Shown: positions 1-8,230, numbered from the stretch's first letter. The stretch: 64,000 nucleotides of DNA from Pedobacter jeongneungensis (GCF_000633455.1 NZ_AYMG01000025.1:54969-118968); one strand, 5' to 3'. Translations and numbers: made by a program. Notes: generated by a model from the letters alone, not told the origin.

Positions 1-239
1 CCTATCCTTTTGTCGATTCATTTATTTTTGTAATGAGTGTAATCACCACTTTTCTGATGATCCAGAAAAGGGTAGAATGTTGGATTATCTGGCTAATTAT
101 TGATGTTGTGGCTACTTACTTATATTTTTTAAAAGGCATCAAGTTTATGGGGATAGAATATTTCATTTTCACTATTATAGCTGCCTTTGCTCTATGGCAT
201 TGGGTTAAAGAATACAGAAGTTATTCTAAAACAGCATGA
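1..239 (+). CDS. pnuC: Nicotinamide riboside transporter PnuC, C-terminal part
   Basis: Truncated by the window edge: the reading frame is open from base 3 and ends at the TGA at 237-239, leaving about 78 codons. What remains is three hydrophobic, aromatic-rich segments ending in a short basic tail, typical of the last membrane helices of PnuC. PnuC family proteins move nicotinamide riboside across the inner membrane. The stop overlaps the next start in an ATGA, and that next gene encodes the riboside kinase NadR. The pair would form a salvage operon in which imported riboside is phosphorylated and adenylated to NAD. The family call leans partly on this neighbour. Confidence 0.85.
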   Translation, partial: YPFVDSFIFVMSVITTFLMIQKRVECWIIWLIIDVVATYLYFLKGIKFMGIEYFIFTIIAAFALWHWVKEYRSYSKTA

Positions 240-1201
240 AAAGAGGATTAGTTATCGGCAAGTTTATGCCAATCCATAAAGGGCATATTGCCCTGATTAA
301 TTTTGCTGCTGCACATTGCGATGAATTGATTGTATCGATGAGTTTCACACCTGAGGATACAATTGATCCGGTATTGCGTTTTGAATGGATCAAGCAAATA
401 TTTAAAAGCCAGCCCAATATTAAGCCTGCCATTATTGATGATGATTTTGATGATGAAACCTTACCTTTAAGTGAGCGGACCAATATATGGGCCATCAGAA
501 TGCGGGAGGTTTATCCAAAAATCGATATACTATTTAGTTCTGAATTTTACGGGCCTCCCTTCGCCCATAATTTACAGGCAGAACATGTCCTGTTTGATGA
601 GCCAAGGAAATTCATCCCAATTTCTGCTACGCTGATCAGAAACCATCCTTTCCAATATTGGGAATTTATTCCTGAACAAGTGAGGCCATATTTTACAAAA
701 AAGATTTGTTTCTACGGACCAGAAAGTACCGGAAAATCGACCATGGCCGAAAAAATGGCTTTATATTATCATACCGTTTTTGTTCCCGAAGTTGCACGCG
801 AATTAATTACCTCTAACGATATCACTGTTGACGACATTATCAAAATAGGGAAAGCACAAACAGAAAGGGTAAAAGAAAAAACAAGCATTGCCAATAAAAT
901 CGTTTTTTGCGACACGGACTTAATCACCACAAAAATATATTCGCAATATTATTTAAATCAGGTTCCGGATATTCTTAACGATCTTGAAAATGAAATCAGG
1001 TACGATTTATATTTCTTATTGGATATTGATGTAGAATGGGTTGCTGATCATCTCCGCGATTTTGGCGAAAGGCGTTCAGAAATGTTTGATCTGTTTAAAA
1101 GGGAACTCGAAAAGCGGGGTATTGACTATATCCACATAAGTGGAAATTATCATGAACGGGAAGAGAAAATCAAAAAAATTATAGACTCCATTTTGCTATA
1201 A
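236..1201 (+). CDS. nadR: NadR-type nicotinamide-nucleotide adenylyltransferase / ribosylnicotinamide kinase
   Basis: Bifunctional NAD salvage enzyme of 321 residues. The N-terminal nucleotidyltransferase domain shows GKFMPIHKGH at residues 8-17 and the ISATLIR motif near 129-135. The C-terminal kinase domain opens with a Walker A, GPESTGKST, at 161-169. The kinase phosphorylates nicotinamide riboside and the transferase joins NMN to ATP to give NAD. The helix-turn-helix domain that makes enterobacterial NadR a repressor is missing, so this version should be purely enzymatic. The start overlaps the pnuC stop by 4 bases (ATGA), suggesting translational coupling. Confidence 0.94.
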   Translation: MKRGLVIGKFMPIHKGHIALINFAAAHCDELIVSMSFTPEDTIDPVLRFEWIKQIFKSQPNIKPAIIDDDFDDETLPLSERTNIWAIRMREVYPKIDILFSSEFYGPPFAHNLQAEHVLFDEPRKFIPISATLIRNHPFQYWEFIPEQVRPYFTKKICFYGPESTGKSTMAEKMALYYHTVFVPEVARELITSNDITVDDIIKIGKAQTERVKEKTSIANKIVFCDTDLITTKIYSQYYLNQVPDILNDLENEIRYDLYFLLDIDVEWVADHLRDFGERRSEMFDLFKRELEKRGIDYIHISGNYHEREEKIKKIIDSILL

Positions 1202-1243
1202 ATAATTCTATTTTTTGTATCTTCAATTCAAATCCAAAATGAT

Positions 1244-1777
1244 ATGACAGCTAAACAAGTGCTTCCTATCATCCCTGACAATATTGTAGTTAACAAGATT
1301 TACGAGGTAAGAGGCCTTAAAGTAATGTTCGATAGTGATCTGGCTGAGCTTTATGGTGTAGAAACTAAACGCCTTAATGAGCAAGTTGGGCGAAATCCTG
1401 ATCGATTCCCCGATGATTTCATGTTCCAACTCACTGATGAAGAGTGGTTAAACTTGAAGTCGCAAATTGCGACCTCAAGTTGGGGCGGCAGAAGAAAACT
1501 CCCCTTTGTTTTTACTGAACACGGTGTTCTTATGCTGTCAAGCGTATTAAACAGCAAGCAAGCCATTCAGGTGAATATTCAGATTGTAAGGATTTTCACG
1601 CGCATACGTCAATTCATTATTGACAGTGGCGAACTTAAACTCGAAATTGAAGAAATTAAACAAAAAGTAAGTAATCAGGATAAAAACATCGAACTGGTTT
1701 TTACCTATCTTGATAAACTCATCGATAAAAAAATTGGGCCAAGGAAGAGGATTGGTTATATGCCTGATGATTTGTAA
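1244..1777 (+). CDS. ORF6N domain-containing protein
   Basis: Protein of 177 residues whose first roughly 105 residues match the ORF6N domain, a putative DNA-binding module first described in phage proteins. The recognisable core includes LAELYGVETKRLNEQVGRN near residues 34-52, followed by a FPDDFMFQLT segment and an FTEHGVLML segment. A charged helical tail with coiled-coil character follows. ORF6N genes are widespread as single chromosomal genes in Bacteroidota and their function is unsettled. No other phage gene lies nearby, so I treat it as an orphan accessory gene. It begins 42 bases after nadR, so co-transcription is possible. Confidence 0.85.
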   Translation: MTAKQVLPIIPDNIVVNKIYEVRGLKVMFDSDLAELYGVETKRLNEQVGRNPDRFPDDFMFQLTDEEWLNLKSQIATSSWGGRRKLPFVFTEHGVLMLSSVLNSKQAIQVNIQIVRIFTRIRQFIIDSGELKLEIEEIKQKVSNQDKNIELVFTYLDKLIDKKIGPRKRIGYMPDDL

Positions 1778-1808
1778 TTTTTATTTTCTCTTTAAAATGC
1801 TATTTTTG
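1778..1808 (+). promoter_or_regulatory. Candidate Bacteroidota promoter for the 1827 lipoprotein gene
   Basis: TATTTTTG at 1801-1808 matches the TAnnTTTG minus-7 box. TTTT at 1778-1781 lies 19 bases upstream and matches three of four positions of the minus-33 box. The predicted transcript would start near 1815, giving a leader of about 12 bases. Confidence 0.4.
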
Positions 1809-1826
1809 AGTATCTAATCCTCAATA

Positions 1827-2654
1827 ATGAAAAAATATACGCTCTTACTTGCTCTTATAAGTATTCTTTTCTATTCATGCGCTAAGAAAGGTGAAAATTC
1901 ACAATCCACACCTAAGAAAATTGAAAGGATTATCATTTCGCCGGAGTACCTGCTTCAATCTAAATCATCAGAAGTATATATCGGAGTCAGGTATTTTAAA
2001 GATTACAGCGACAAAGACAATATCACGCTTAGCTTAAACGGCCAGACTGGAACTCAGCTATCAGAAATAACTGCACAGCTAGAGGGAACCAGTTTGTTAT
2101 TCAAATTTAATGCAGTAAATCAAACAGGTGATTTTAAGATTAGATGTGTAGTTAAAAATGACCAGAACTCTCTTGATCAGGAACAAACCTTAAGGCTTGT
2201 TAACGATTTTAGCATAAACTCGGTTTGGAACAGCCTTGATAAAAATTATTCATCGTCATTTTCCAGTTATGCCGACAGGCTTAAAACAACTGGTTATACC
2301 CTAAAACCCATTTCAAGCACGAGCACGAATGTTCAGTTTGGTGCCTATTTTGAAAACTATGCCTATTCAAATCTATATGTCAGCAAATCTTTCATTGCAG
2401 GGCTTGCAGGTATTTACACCCTTCTTTATAATGACCTTGGCCTTCAGCAAATAAAAATCAACAATGGATCACCAGACGTTGATCAAAACTTTTCGACAGC
2501 TAAGTTCTATGCAGATGTAACGGCAAATTATGGCAATTATGTTTCACAGAGCAATACTGGCAGTGGGAAAGTTACCGTATTTAAAAACGGAATCTATACC
2601 CTGACGGTTACCGAAACGCCAGCTTTGGTATCTACAATAATTACAAAGTCTTAG
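1827..2654 (+). CDS. Uncharacterised lipoprotein, 275 aa
   Basis: A short basic N-terminus, a hydrophobic stretch and a lipobox ending at Cys18 (FYSC) identify a lipoprotein. The mature part is rich in Ser, Thr and Asn and predicted mostly beta. Residues of roughly 30-125 read like an immunoglobulin-like or IPT-type fold (alternating strands, internal NGQTGTQLSEITAQLEG-type turns), but I cannot assign a family. No catalytic motif is visible. It stands alone: the ORF6N gene ends 49 bases upstream, a candidate promoter lies between them, and a 384-base gene-free stretch follows. It is probably anchored in the outer membrane. Function unknown. Confidence 0.7.
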   Translation: MKKYTLLLALISILFYSCAKKGENSQSTPKKIERIIISPEYLLQSKSSEVYIGVRYFKDYSDKDNITLSLNGQTGTQLSEITAQLEGTSLLFKFNAVNQTGDFKIRCVVKNDQNSLDQEQTLRLVNDFSINSVWNSLDKNYSSSFSSYADRLKTTGYTLKPISSTSTNVQFGAYFENYAYSNLYVSKSFIAGLAGIYTLLYNDLGLQQIKINNGSPDVDQNFSTAKFYADVTANYGNYVSQSNTGSGKVTVFKNGIYTLTVTETPALVSTIITKS

Positions 2655-2888
2655 AATTGTATTTTTAGATTAGCCCGGTTTTTTTTAAAAACTTAACATA
2701 CTTCCGCCAACCCACATTTCCTAAACGGGATTGCAGCGATACCCTTTTTTGTTTTTCGCTTTTACAAAAAAATAGCACTGAAGCAAGAAATTTGTCAAAG
2801 CTTTAAAAACAAAAAAGATTTAGCGCAAAGCCCGACTGGAACAACCAAAAGAACTAAAGGTTTTGCTTTACAAAAAATCGCCAATTAG

Positions 2889-2925
2889 ATTGCCACATCG
2901 CTGCGCTCTTCGCAATGGCGACAAT
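2889..2925. repeat. REP-like palindromic unit
   Basis: An imperfect inverted repeat beginning ATTGCC and ending GGCGACAAT, with CGCTGCG / CGCAATG arms around a CTCTT loop. It is GC-rich within AT-rich DNA and lies between a lipoprotein gene and the rplM promoter. This is the usual look of dispersed intergenic REP units. Copy number outside this window is unknown. Confidence 0.5.
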
Positions 2926-2953
2926 TTTACATCAAAAATTTTCTCTTCAACTA

Positions 2954-3003
2954 TTTGATAATAAAAGTATTCTACCTATCTTTGCAGTCCCAAATTTAAT
3001 GGG
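2954..3003 (+). promoter_or_regulatory. rplM operon promoter and short leader hairpin
   Basis: TTTG at 2954-2957 and TATCTTTG at 2977-2984 are separated by exactly 19 bases, a full match to the Bacteroidota TTTG-N19-TAnnTTTG promoter. Transcription should start near 2989-2991. A 4-bp hairpin, CCCA (2989-2992) with TGGG (3000-3003), would sit at the very 5' end of the roughly 50-base leader. It could stabilise the message or be part of an L13 autoregulatory leader. Confidence 0.8.
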
Positions 3004-3038
3004 AATAATAAATTGTTTAATAAATTAAATACAAGCAA

Positions 3039-3482
3039 GTGAATACGTTAAGTTACAAAACTGTCTCGGCCAATGCGAAAACTGTTAACAAACAGTGGAT
3101 TGTTGTTGATGCGCAAGGCGAGATTTTGGGGCGCTTGTCATCGAAGATCGCTATGATCATCCGTGGTAAAAACAAGCCTGAGTACACCCCACACGTAGAT
3201 TGCGGCGATAACGTAATTGTTATCAATGCAGACAAGGTTAAATTGACAGGAAACAAATTCAGCGAAAAGCAATATGTTTCTTATACTGGTTATCCAGGTG
3301 GTCAACGTTTTATTTCTCCTAAGGAGTTAATGGCGAAACACCCTCAACGTGTAATCGAGAAAGCGGTACGTGGTATGTTACCGAAAACTAAATTGGGTAA
3401 AAAACTTTACACCAATCTTTTTGTGTATGCAGGTGAGACTCACCCTCATGCAGCTCAATCTCCAAAAACCATTAAACTTTAA
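3039..3482 (+). CDS. rplM: 50S ribosomal protein L13
   Basis: Component of the large ribosomal subunit that binds 23S rRNA early in assembly. The 147 residues match the family length, with the typical WIVVDAQGEILGRLSSKIA stretch near residues 20-38 and a YTGYPGG segment near 81-87. The start is GTG at 3039; no in-frame ATG fits the conserved N-terminus. It is first in the rplM-rpsI-rpsB order, three bases before rpsI, and is driven by the promoter at 2954-2984. In other bacteria L13 can repress its own operon, which makes the leader hairpin worth testing. Confidence 0.97.
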   Translation: MNTLSYKTVSANAKTVNKQWIVVDAQGEILGRLSSKIAMIIRGKNKPEYTPHVDCGDNVIVINADKVKLTGNKFSEKQYVSYTGYPGGQRFISPKELMAKHPQRVIEKAVRGMLPKTKLGKKLYTNLFVYAGETHPHAAQSPKTIKL

Positions 3483-3485
3483 GAA

Positions 3486-3872
3486 ATGTCAGTTACTAAC
3501 ACTTCAGGAAGAAGAAAAACAGCTGTTGCACGTATCTACTTAAAAGATGGTGCTGGCGCAATTACCGTTAACGGTAAAGATCACAAAGTATATTTCCCAA
3601 CTTTACCTTTGCAATATATCGTAAACCAAAGTTTAGAAGTTTCTGAACTTACAGGCCGTTATGATATCACTGTAAACGTACAAGGCGGTGGAGTAAAAGG
3701 ACAAGCAGAAGCTGTTCGTTTAGCTATTGCTAAGGCGATTGTTGAACTAGATGCGGAGAAAAAACCTGCTTTACGCGCTAAAGGTTTAATGACACGTGAT
3801 AACCGTATGGTTGAGCGTAAAAAACCAGGACGTGCTAAAGCCCGTAAGAAATTCCAATTCAGTAAACGTTAA
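3486..3872 (+). CDS. rpsI: 30S ribosomal protein S9
   Basis: Small-subunit ribosomal protein whose C-terminal tail reaches the P-site tRNA. The 128 residues show the hallmark TSGRRKTAVARIYLKDG-type N-terminus, GGGVKGQAEAVRLAIAKA in the middle, and the basic tail ending KKFQFSKR, where the final Lys-Arg contacts tRNA. It follows rplM by three bases and precedes rpsB by 18, so the three genes are clearly co-transcribed. Confidence 0.97.
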   Translation: MSVTNTSGRRKTAVARIYLKDGAGAITVNGKDHKVYFPTLPLQYIVNQSLEVSELTGRYDITVNVQGGGVKGQAEAVRLAIAKAIVELDAEKKPALRAKGLMTRDNRMVERKKPGRAKARKKFQFSKR

Positions 3873-3876
3873 TCAC

Positions 3877-3882
3877 AGGAGG
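3877..3882 (+). promoter_or_regulatory. Strong Shine-Dalgarno site of rpsB
   Basis: AGGAGG ends 8 bases before the rpsB ATG at 3891, an ideal spacing. Most other starts in this window have only A-rich leaders, as expected for Bacteroidota, where Shine-Dalgarno pairing is generally not used. A full site here suggests special translational control of S2. Confidence 0.8.
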
Positions 3883-3890
3883 CAAACACA

Positions 3891-4724
3891 ATGGCAAGAA
3901 CAACTTATCAAGACTTATTGGATGCAGGTGTACACTTTGGTCACCTTACCCGTAAATGGAATCCAAAAATGGCTCCTTACATTTTCATGGAGCGTAATGG
4001 AATTCATATTATAGATTTAAATAAAACTTTAACTAAAACTGAAGAAGCTGCGGCTGCGATTAAACAAATCGTAAAATCAGGACGTAAAGTATTATTCGTT
4101 TCTACAAAGAAACAAGCAAAAGGAATCGTAGCTGAACAAGCTAAAAAAGTAAACATGCCTTTCGTAACTGAACGTTGGTTAGGTGGTATGTTAACTAACT
4201 TTGCAACTGTTCGCAAGTCAATTAAAAAGATGTCTAACATCGATAAAATGACTAAAGACGGTACTTATGCGATCTTATCTAAAAAAGAGCGTTTAATGAT
4301 TCAGCGTGAGCGTATTAAATTAGAATCACTTTTAGGTGGTATTGCTGATTTAAACCGTTTACCTGCAGCTTTATTCTTAATTGATGTTAAAAAAGAGCAT
4401 ATCGCAGTAACTGAAGCATTAAAATTAAACATCCCAACTTTTGCGATGGTTGATACAAACTCTGATCCTTCTAACATCGATTTCCCTATCCCGGCGAATG
4501 ATGATGCTACAAAATCTATCTCTTTAATTACTGATGTAATTATCAAAGCGATTGAAGAAGGTTTAGATGAGCGTAAACGCGAAAAAGATGATGAGGCTGA
4601 AAAAGAAGCAGTAGCTGCTAAAGCTGCGGCTGATGCTCCGGAAGCAAAAGAGCCAAGACGTAAAAAAGCTGCTGAGGCAGAAGTTGAAGCGTCAGCATCA
4701 GAAGAAACTAAAACAGAAGAATAG
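3891..4724 (+). CDS. rpsB: 30S ribosomal protein S2
   Basis: Small-subunit protein that joins late in 30S assembly and neighbours S1 and the anti-Shine-Dalgarno region. The conserved core is clear: LLDAGVHFGHLTRKWNPKM near residues 8-26, ERWLGGMLTNF near 95-105 and DTNSDPSNIDFPIPANDDA near 193-211. At 277 residues it carries an extra acidic and Ala-rich C-terminal tail of about 45 residues. It begins with the window's only strong Shine-Dalgarno site. tsf follows after 129 bases of repeat-like sequence instead of the usual tight spacing. Confidence 0.97.
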   Translation: MARTTYQDLLDAGVHFGHLTRKWNPKMAPYIFMERNGIHIIDLNKTLTKTEEAAAAIKQIVKSGRKVLFVSTKKQAKGIVAEQAKKVNMPFVTERWLGGMLTNFATVRKSIKKMSNIDKMTKDGTYAILSKKERLMIQRERIKLESLLGGIADLNRLPAALFLIDVKKEHIAVTEALKLNIPTFAMVDTNSDPSNIDFPIPANDDATKSISLITDVIIKAIEEGLDERKREKDDEAEKEAVAAKAAADAPEAKEPRRKKAAEAEVEASASEETKTEE

Positions 4725-4740
4725 TAATATTTTTTAATTG

Positions 4741-4810
4741 CAGGTTACTGGTTTCAGGTTTTAAGTTGGCTTAACATGAGTTTAACTTGGCGCTTGTAAC
4801 TTGTAACCTG
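4741..4810. repeat. Inverted-repeat remnant between rpsB and tsf
   Basis: CAGGTTAC at 4741-4748 is inverted as GTAACCTG at 4803-4810, and an imperfect AAGTTGGCTTAAC / GTTTAACTTGG pair lies inside. The composition resembles filler repeats seen elsewhere between genes in this window. It appears to have inserted into the conserved rpsB-tsf junction and may act as a weak attenuator or processing site. Confidence 0.45.
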
Positions 4811-4853
4811 TAATTGTTATAACAAGATTGTAAACTTTAAAAAAGGAAATAAA

Positions 4854-5699
4854 ATGTCTACAGTACAAATTACTGCCGCAGATGTAAATAAACTACGCCA
4901 ACAAACTGGTGCTGGTATGATGGATTGCAAAAAAGCTTTAGTTGAAGCTAACGGCGATTTCGAAGCTGCTGTTGATTTATTGCGCAAAAAAGGTCAAAAA
5001 GTATCTGCCGCTCGTTCTGGTAATGCTACTTCTGAAGGTCTGGTATCAATCGCTGTTTCAGCTGATGGAACAAACGGTAAATTAGTTGCTTTAGCTTGCG
5101 AAACTGAGCCAGTTTCTAAAGTTGAAGATTTCCGTAACCTGGCTCAAGCCGTTTTGGCTGCAGCAGTTGCCAACAATCCTGCTTCTGCAGAAGAATTATC
5201 AGCAATTACTTTGGAAGATGGACGTACAGTTGCTGAAACCATAACTGAACTAACTGGTAAAATCGGAGAGAAGATCGTTATTCAAGAGTATGCAAATATA
5301 TCTGGTGAAAAAATCGTTTCTTATATCCATTCTAATGGAAAAATGGGCGTTTTAGTAGTATTTGAAGGTGCTAATGGCGTAGATATTACTGAAGCTGGTA
5401 AAGATGTTGCAATGCAAATTGCTGCAATGAGTCCAATTGCTGTTGATAAAGACGGTGTTGATCCTGCTACTATCGAACGTGAAATCGAGATTGCTAAAGA
5501 CGTTATCCGTCAAGAAGGCAAACCAGAAGAAATGGTTGAAAAAATTGCTGCTGGTAAATTGAATAAATTCTACAAAGACAGTACTTTATTAAACCAGGAG
5601 TTTGTTAAAGATAGCTCAGTAGATGTTCGTAAATTTTTAGATAACACTTCTAAAGGTTTAACAGTATCTGCTTTCAAACGTGTACAATTAGGTGCATAA
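4854..5699 (+). CDS. tsf: Translation elongation factor Ts
   Basis: Guanine nucleotide exchange factor for EF-Tu. The 281 residues include the UBA-like N-terminal module with VNKLRQQTGAGMMDCKKAL near residues 11-29 and the two exchange-domain motifs around MQIAAMSP (near 190) and VIRQEGKPEEMVEKI. An A-rich leader with AAGGAAA precedes the ATG. A clear intrinsic terminator follows at 5720-5748, ending the rplM-rpsI-rpsB-tsf unit. The pyrH and frr genes that often follow tsf in bacteria lie 7 kb downstream. Confidence 0.97.
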   Translation: MSTVQITAADVNKLRQQTGAGMMDCKKALVEANGDFEAAVDLLRKKGQKVSAARSGNATSEGLVSIAVSADGTNGKLVALACETEPVSKVEDFRNLAQAVLAAAVANNPASAEELSAITLEDGRTVAETITELTGKIGEKIVIQEYANISGEKIVSYIHSNGKMGVLVVFEGANGVDITEAGKDVAMQIAAMSPIAVDKDGVDPATIEREIEIAKDVIRQEGKPEEMVEKIAAGKLNKFYKDSTLLNQEFVKDSSVDVRKFLDNTSKGLTVSAFKRVQLGA

Positions 5700-5719
5700 G
5701 CACTAGAAAAACATATTTG

Positions 5720-5748
5720 AAAAGCTCCAAGAAATTGGGGCTTTTTTT
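5720..5748 (+). terminator. Intrinsic terminator of the rplM-tsf operon
   Basis: AAAAGCTCC (5720-5728) pairs with GGGGCTTTT (5737-5745) around an 8-base loop, with one G-T wobble, followed by a T run. It lies 21 bases after the tsf stop. Confidence 0.9.
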
Positions 5749-5766
5749 ATGCGTTATGTCTCCAGT

Positions 5767-5837
5767 CGTCACCCTGAATTCATTTCAGGGTCTATATGTA
5801 TATGCGAGAAAGATGCTGAAATAAATTCAGCATGACG
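5767..5837. repeat. Nested palindromic intergenic repeat (REP-like)
   Basis: Two 27-base units, 5767-5793 and 5811-5837, are inverted relative to each other. Each also contains its own palindrome: CCCTGAA/TTTCAGGG in the first and ATGCTGAA/ATTCAGCAT in the second. The inner arms differ between units (CCC/GGG versus ATGC/GCAT) yet stay self-complementary, so pairing is conserved rather than sequence. It lies between convergent tsf and the phosphoesterase gene, and may also terminate the latter. Confidence 0.7.
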
Positions 5838-5847
5838 ATAGTATTCC

Positions 5848-7053
5848 CTACTTTCTAAGCGCGGTATACGCCCCTACTTCCTTACCCGAATCATCGAGCA
5901 TACTCACCACTACTTTATTTTTATCTGCTTTTATTTTTGTAATCGTTCTTGTACCGGTTTTAGGTCCGCCACCAATGATTAAAGGATAATGATTTAAGTT
6001 TTTATCTGGCTGGTGCACCATATATTTGTGCGTATGGCCGCTTAATACCAGGTCTACCTTTCCCTGATTCAATAGCGGTTCGAACAATTCGGTACAATGC
6101 TTTGGTCCGTGCGCATCGCCTGAGAAACGTGGCGGAATATGCATTAGTACAACCCTGAACGGTGCTTTTTTAAATTCCTTCGAATTCATTTCTGATTTAA
6201 ACCATTCTGCCTGCTGCAGCCGATAATCATCAAAATTTACAATGCCAGCATACACCGGATGTGCATCTTCCTTATCCTCTCCGGTATCTAAAATCACAAA
6301 GCGCACAGGCCCTAAAGTAAAAGCGGCATGACCAACATGCATATAATACTGCGGAAATTCGCGGGAGAATTTACCACGGGTTTCGTGATTGCCCCTTACG
6401 TAAATAAATGGCGTGTTCTTTGCAAAATTATCTACACAGGGCTGAAGCATGTGATCGATAATTTGTTTTTCATCAGTCTGGTAATCGAATATATCGCCAT
6501 TAAAGAAGATAAAATCCTGTTTTTTTTCAGGAACAAGCCCCAACAAATGCGGAATGGATTCAGGACGATCGTGCGTATCATTCAACATTAAAAATGAAAC
6601 TTCTGCTTTATTCAGATCAGTATTAACAAATTCCTCAACCGAACTACTCACTGTTTCACCATAGGTTAACTTATAAGGCTGAAAATCTTTAATCTCTTTC
6701 GAAACAATTTTATAATAATATTTAGTACCAGGTTTTAAGTTAAAAAGCGTTACAGCATTGAGCTTACTATTGGCCTGCATTAAACCTAATTCTGCTTTGC
6801 CATAAGCTTTTTGATTCAATTGATCGGCCTGTTCGCCATATTCTACCCAGCCCGCAGCATTTTTATTGGTTAACCAAAGAATAGTCATTTTGTTATTAAA
6901 ATTGGTTTGGAGGTAAGGGCCTACTGCAATTTTAAACCCTTCTTCATTAGCGGGTAAATCTGCAATTGCCATTGATGGCGCCACCAATGTAGCCGCACTT
7001 AAAGTGAGGCCGGCCTTTAAAAAACTTCTTCTATTGGGCTGATTTTCATTCAT
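5848..7053 (-). CDS. Tat-exported metallophosphoesterase with purple acid phosphatase-like N-terminal domain
   Basis: Predicted periplasmic or surface metallophosphoesterase of 401 residues. It opens with a twin-arginine signal (NRRSFLKAG, Arg at 8-9). Residues about 40-145 look like the fibronectin-like domain that precedes purple acid phosphatases. The catalytic domain then shows the metal-binding series NDTHD, NGDIFD, RGNHE, a lone His in LMHIPP and SGHTH, so the active site appears complete. Substrate is unknown; phosphomonoesters or nucleotides are typical. A TATATTTG box on the minus strand (7076-7083) could drive it, with a short leader. It is divergent from nagA. Confidence 0.88.
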   Translation of the reverse strand: MNENQPNRRSFLKAGLTLSAATLVAPSMAIADLPANEEGFKIAVGPYLQTNFNNKMTILWLTNKNAAGWVEYGEQADQLNQKAYGKAELGLMQANSKLNAVTLFNLKPGTKYYYKIVSKEIKDFQPYKLTYGETVSSSVEEFVNTDLNKAEVSFLMLNDTHDRPESIPHLLGLVPEKKQDFIFFNGDIFDYQTDEKQIIDHMLQPCVDNFAKNTPFIYVRGNHETRGKFSREFPQYYMHVGHAAFTLGPVRFVILDTGEDKEDAHPVYAGIVNFDDYRLQQAEWFKSEMNSKEFKKAPFRVVLMHIPPRFSGDAHGPKHCTELFEPLLNQGKVDLVLSGHTHKYMVHQPDKNLNHYPLIIGGGPKTGTRTITKIKADKNKVVVSMLDDSGKEVGAYTALRK

Positions 7054-7138
7054 TTGGTTATTTTATCTTATTAACCAAATATATAGCGACAATATTTAAC
7101 TTTGACCGTGTAAGATTAAATTTACTCAAACGTTTGAT

Positions 7139-8230
7139 ATGCCTAAAGTAATTACCAATACCTCCTATTTTCAGGGCAACGATTTAAAAAGCAATCAAGA
7201 TATTATTATTGACGGCGCTTTAATTTCAAATATTAAGGAAGGTGACAATAAAGAAAATAATCATTCTTTTGTTGTTCCGGGTTTTATAGACCTGCAGATT
7301 TATGGCGCGGGCGACAGGTTATTTTCTGCCGACCCAAGTATTGAATCGTTAACGATAATGGAAGATGACCTGCTAAAAAAGGGAACTACAGGCTTTTTGG
7401 CCTGTATGGCAACAAATTCTCCAGAGGTTTTTAATGAGTGTATCAAAGTAGCTAAAGTGCATCGCTCATCGGCCAGGAACTGCCTGGGATTACATTTAGA
7501 AGGGCCATTTTTAAACCCCAAACGTTTAGGTGCACATGTACCTGCATTTGTACGCAAAGCCTCATTAGATGAAATTAAAAAACTAATCGATTTTGGGGAT
7601 GGTGTAATTAAAATGATGACCATTGCACCGGAGCTTCAGGATGAAGAGGTAATTGAATACCTGCTGGATAGTGGTGTGGTTGTTTCACTAGGCCATAGTA
7701 ATGCCACTTTTGAGGAAGCTACTACTGCTTACAACAAAGGCATCCAAACCACTACACACCTATTTAATGCCATGAGTCCGATCCATCACCGCGAACCCGG
7801 AATACCCACAGCCGTTTTCAGCCATGATAAGGCAATGGCCAGTATTATTGCCGATGGTCAGCATGTAGATTTCGAAGTGGTTAAATTTGCGCAGAAACTA
7901 TTAAAAGATCGTTTATTCCTGATTACCGATGCCGTTACAGCCTGTTCAACTGGTCCTTATCAGCATATCCAAAAAGGAAACAAATTTGTAATGCCCGATG
8001 GCACACTTTCGGGTTCGTCGCTAACAATGTTAGAAGCTGTTAAAAACTGTGTATCTCATTGTGGCATCAGTTTAAATGATGCAGTTAAAATGGCAACGAG
8101 TTATCCGGCCAAATTAATCGGAATTGAAAACTTAACGGCAAATATCGCAGCTGGTGAGCAGGCTAATTTAGTAGTGCTTGATGATGCACTAAATTTAAAA
8201 GAGGTCATTTTTAAAGGCGAAACGGCATAA
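7139..8230 (+). CDS. nagA: N-acetylglucosamine-6-phosphate deacetylase
   Basis: Cytoplasmic amidohydrolase converting N-acetylglucosamine 6-phosphate to glucosamine 6-phosphate and acetate, for amino-sugar catabolism and cell-wall recycling. The 363 residues include the PGFIDLQIYG start of the barrel, GLHLEGPFL near residue 118-126 with the metal-ligand Glu, SLGHSNA, TTHLFNAM, HREPG, DGQHV and LITDAV with the catalytic Asp, all in family order. It overlaps no neighbour and sits 10 bases ahead of the phosphodiesterase gene, probably in one operon. No nagB lies in the window. Confidence 0.94.
   Translation: MPKVITNTSYFQGNDLKSNQDIIIDGALISNIKEGDNKENNHSFVVPGFIDLQIYGAGDRLFSADPSIESLTIMEDDLLKKGTTGFLACMATNSPEVFNECIKVAKVHRSSARNCLGLHLEGPFLNPKRLGAHVPAFVRKASLDEIKKLIDFGDGVIKMMTIAPELQDEEVIEYLLDSGVVVSLGHSNATFEEATTAYNKGIQTTTHLFNAMSPIHHREPGIPTAVFSHDKAMASIIADGQHVDFEVVKFAQKLLKDRLFLITDAVTACSTGPYQHIQKGNKFVMPDGTLSGSSLTMLEAVKNCVSHCGISLNDAVKMATSYPAKLIGIENLTANIAAGEQANLVVLDDALNLKEVIFKGETA

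Larger units (their letters stand above)
2655..3038. other. Gene-free stretch upstream of rplM with repeat remnants
   Basis: No credible gene on either strand. It holds low-complexity A/T-rich sequence, a GGGATTGCAGCG...GCCCGACTGGAAC block resembling degenerate intergenic repeats I associate with Pedobacter (from memory, not checked), a palindromic unit at 2889-2925, and the rplM promoter with a leader hairpin. Confidence 0.6.

Noticed and set aside
1244..1777. Prophage remnant around the ORF6N gene
   Set aside because: Neighbours are nadR and a lipoprotein gene; no integrase, att repeat or other phage gene is visible.
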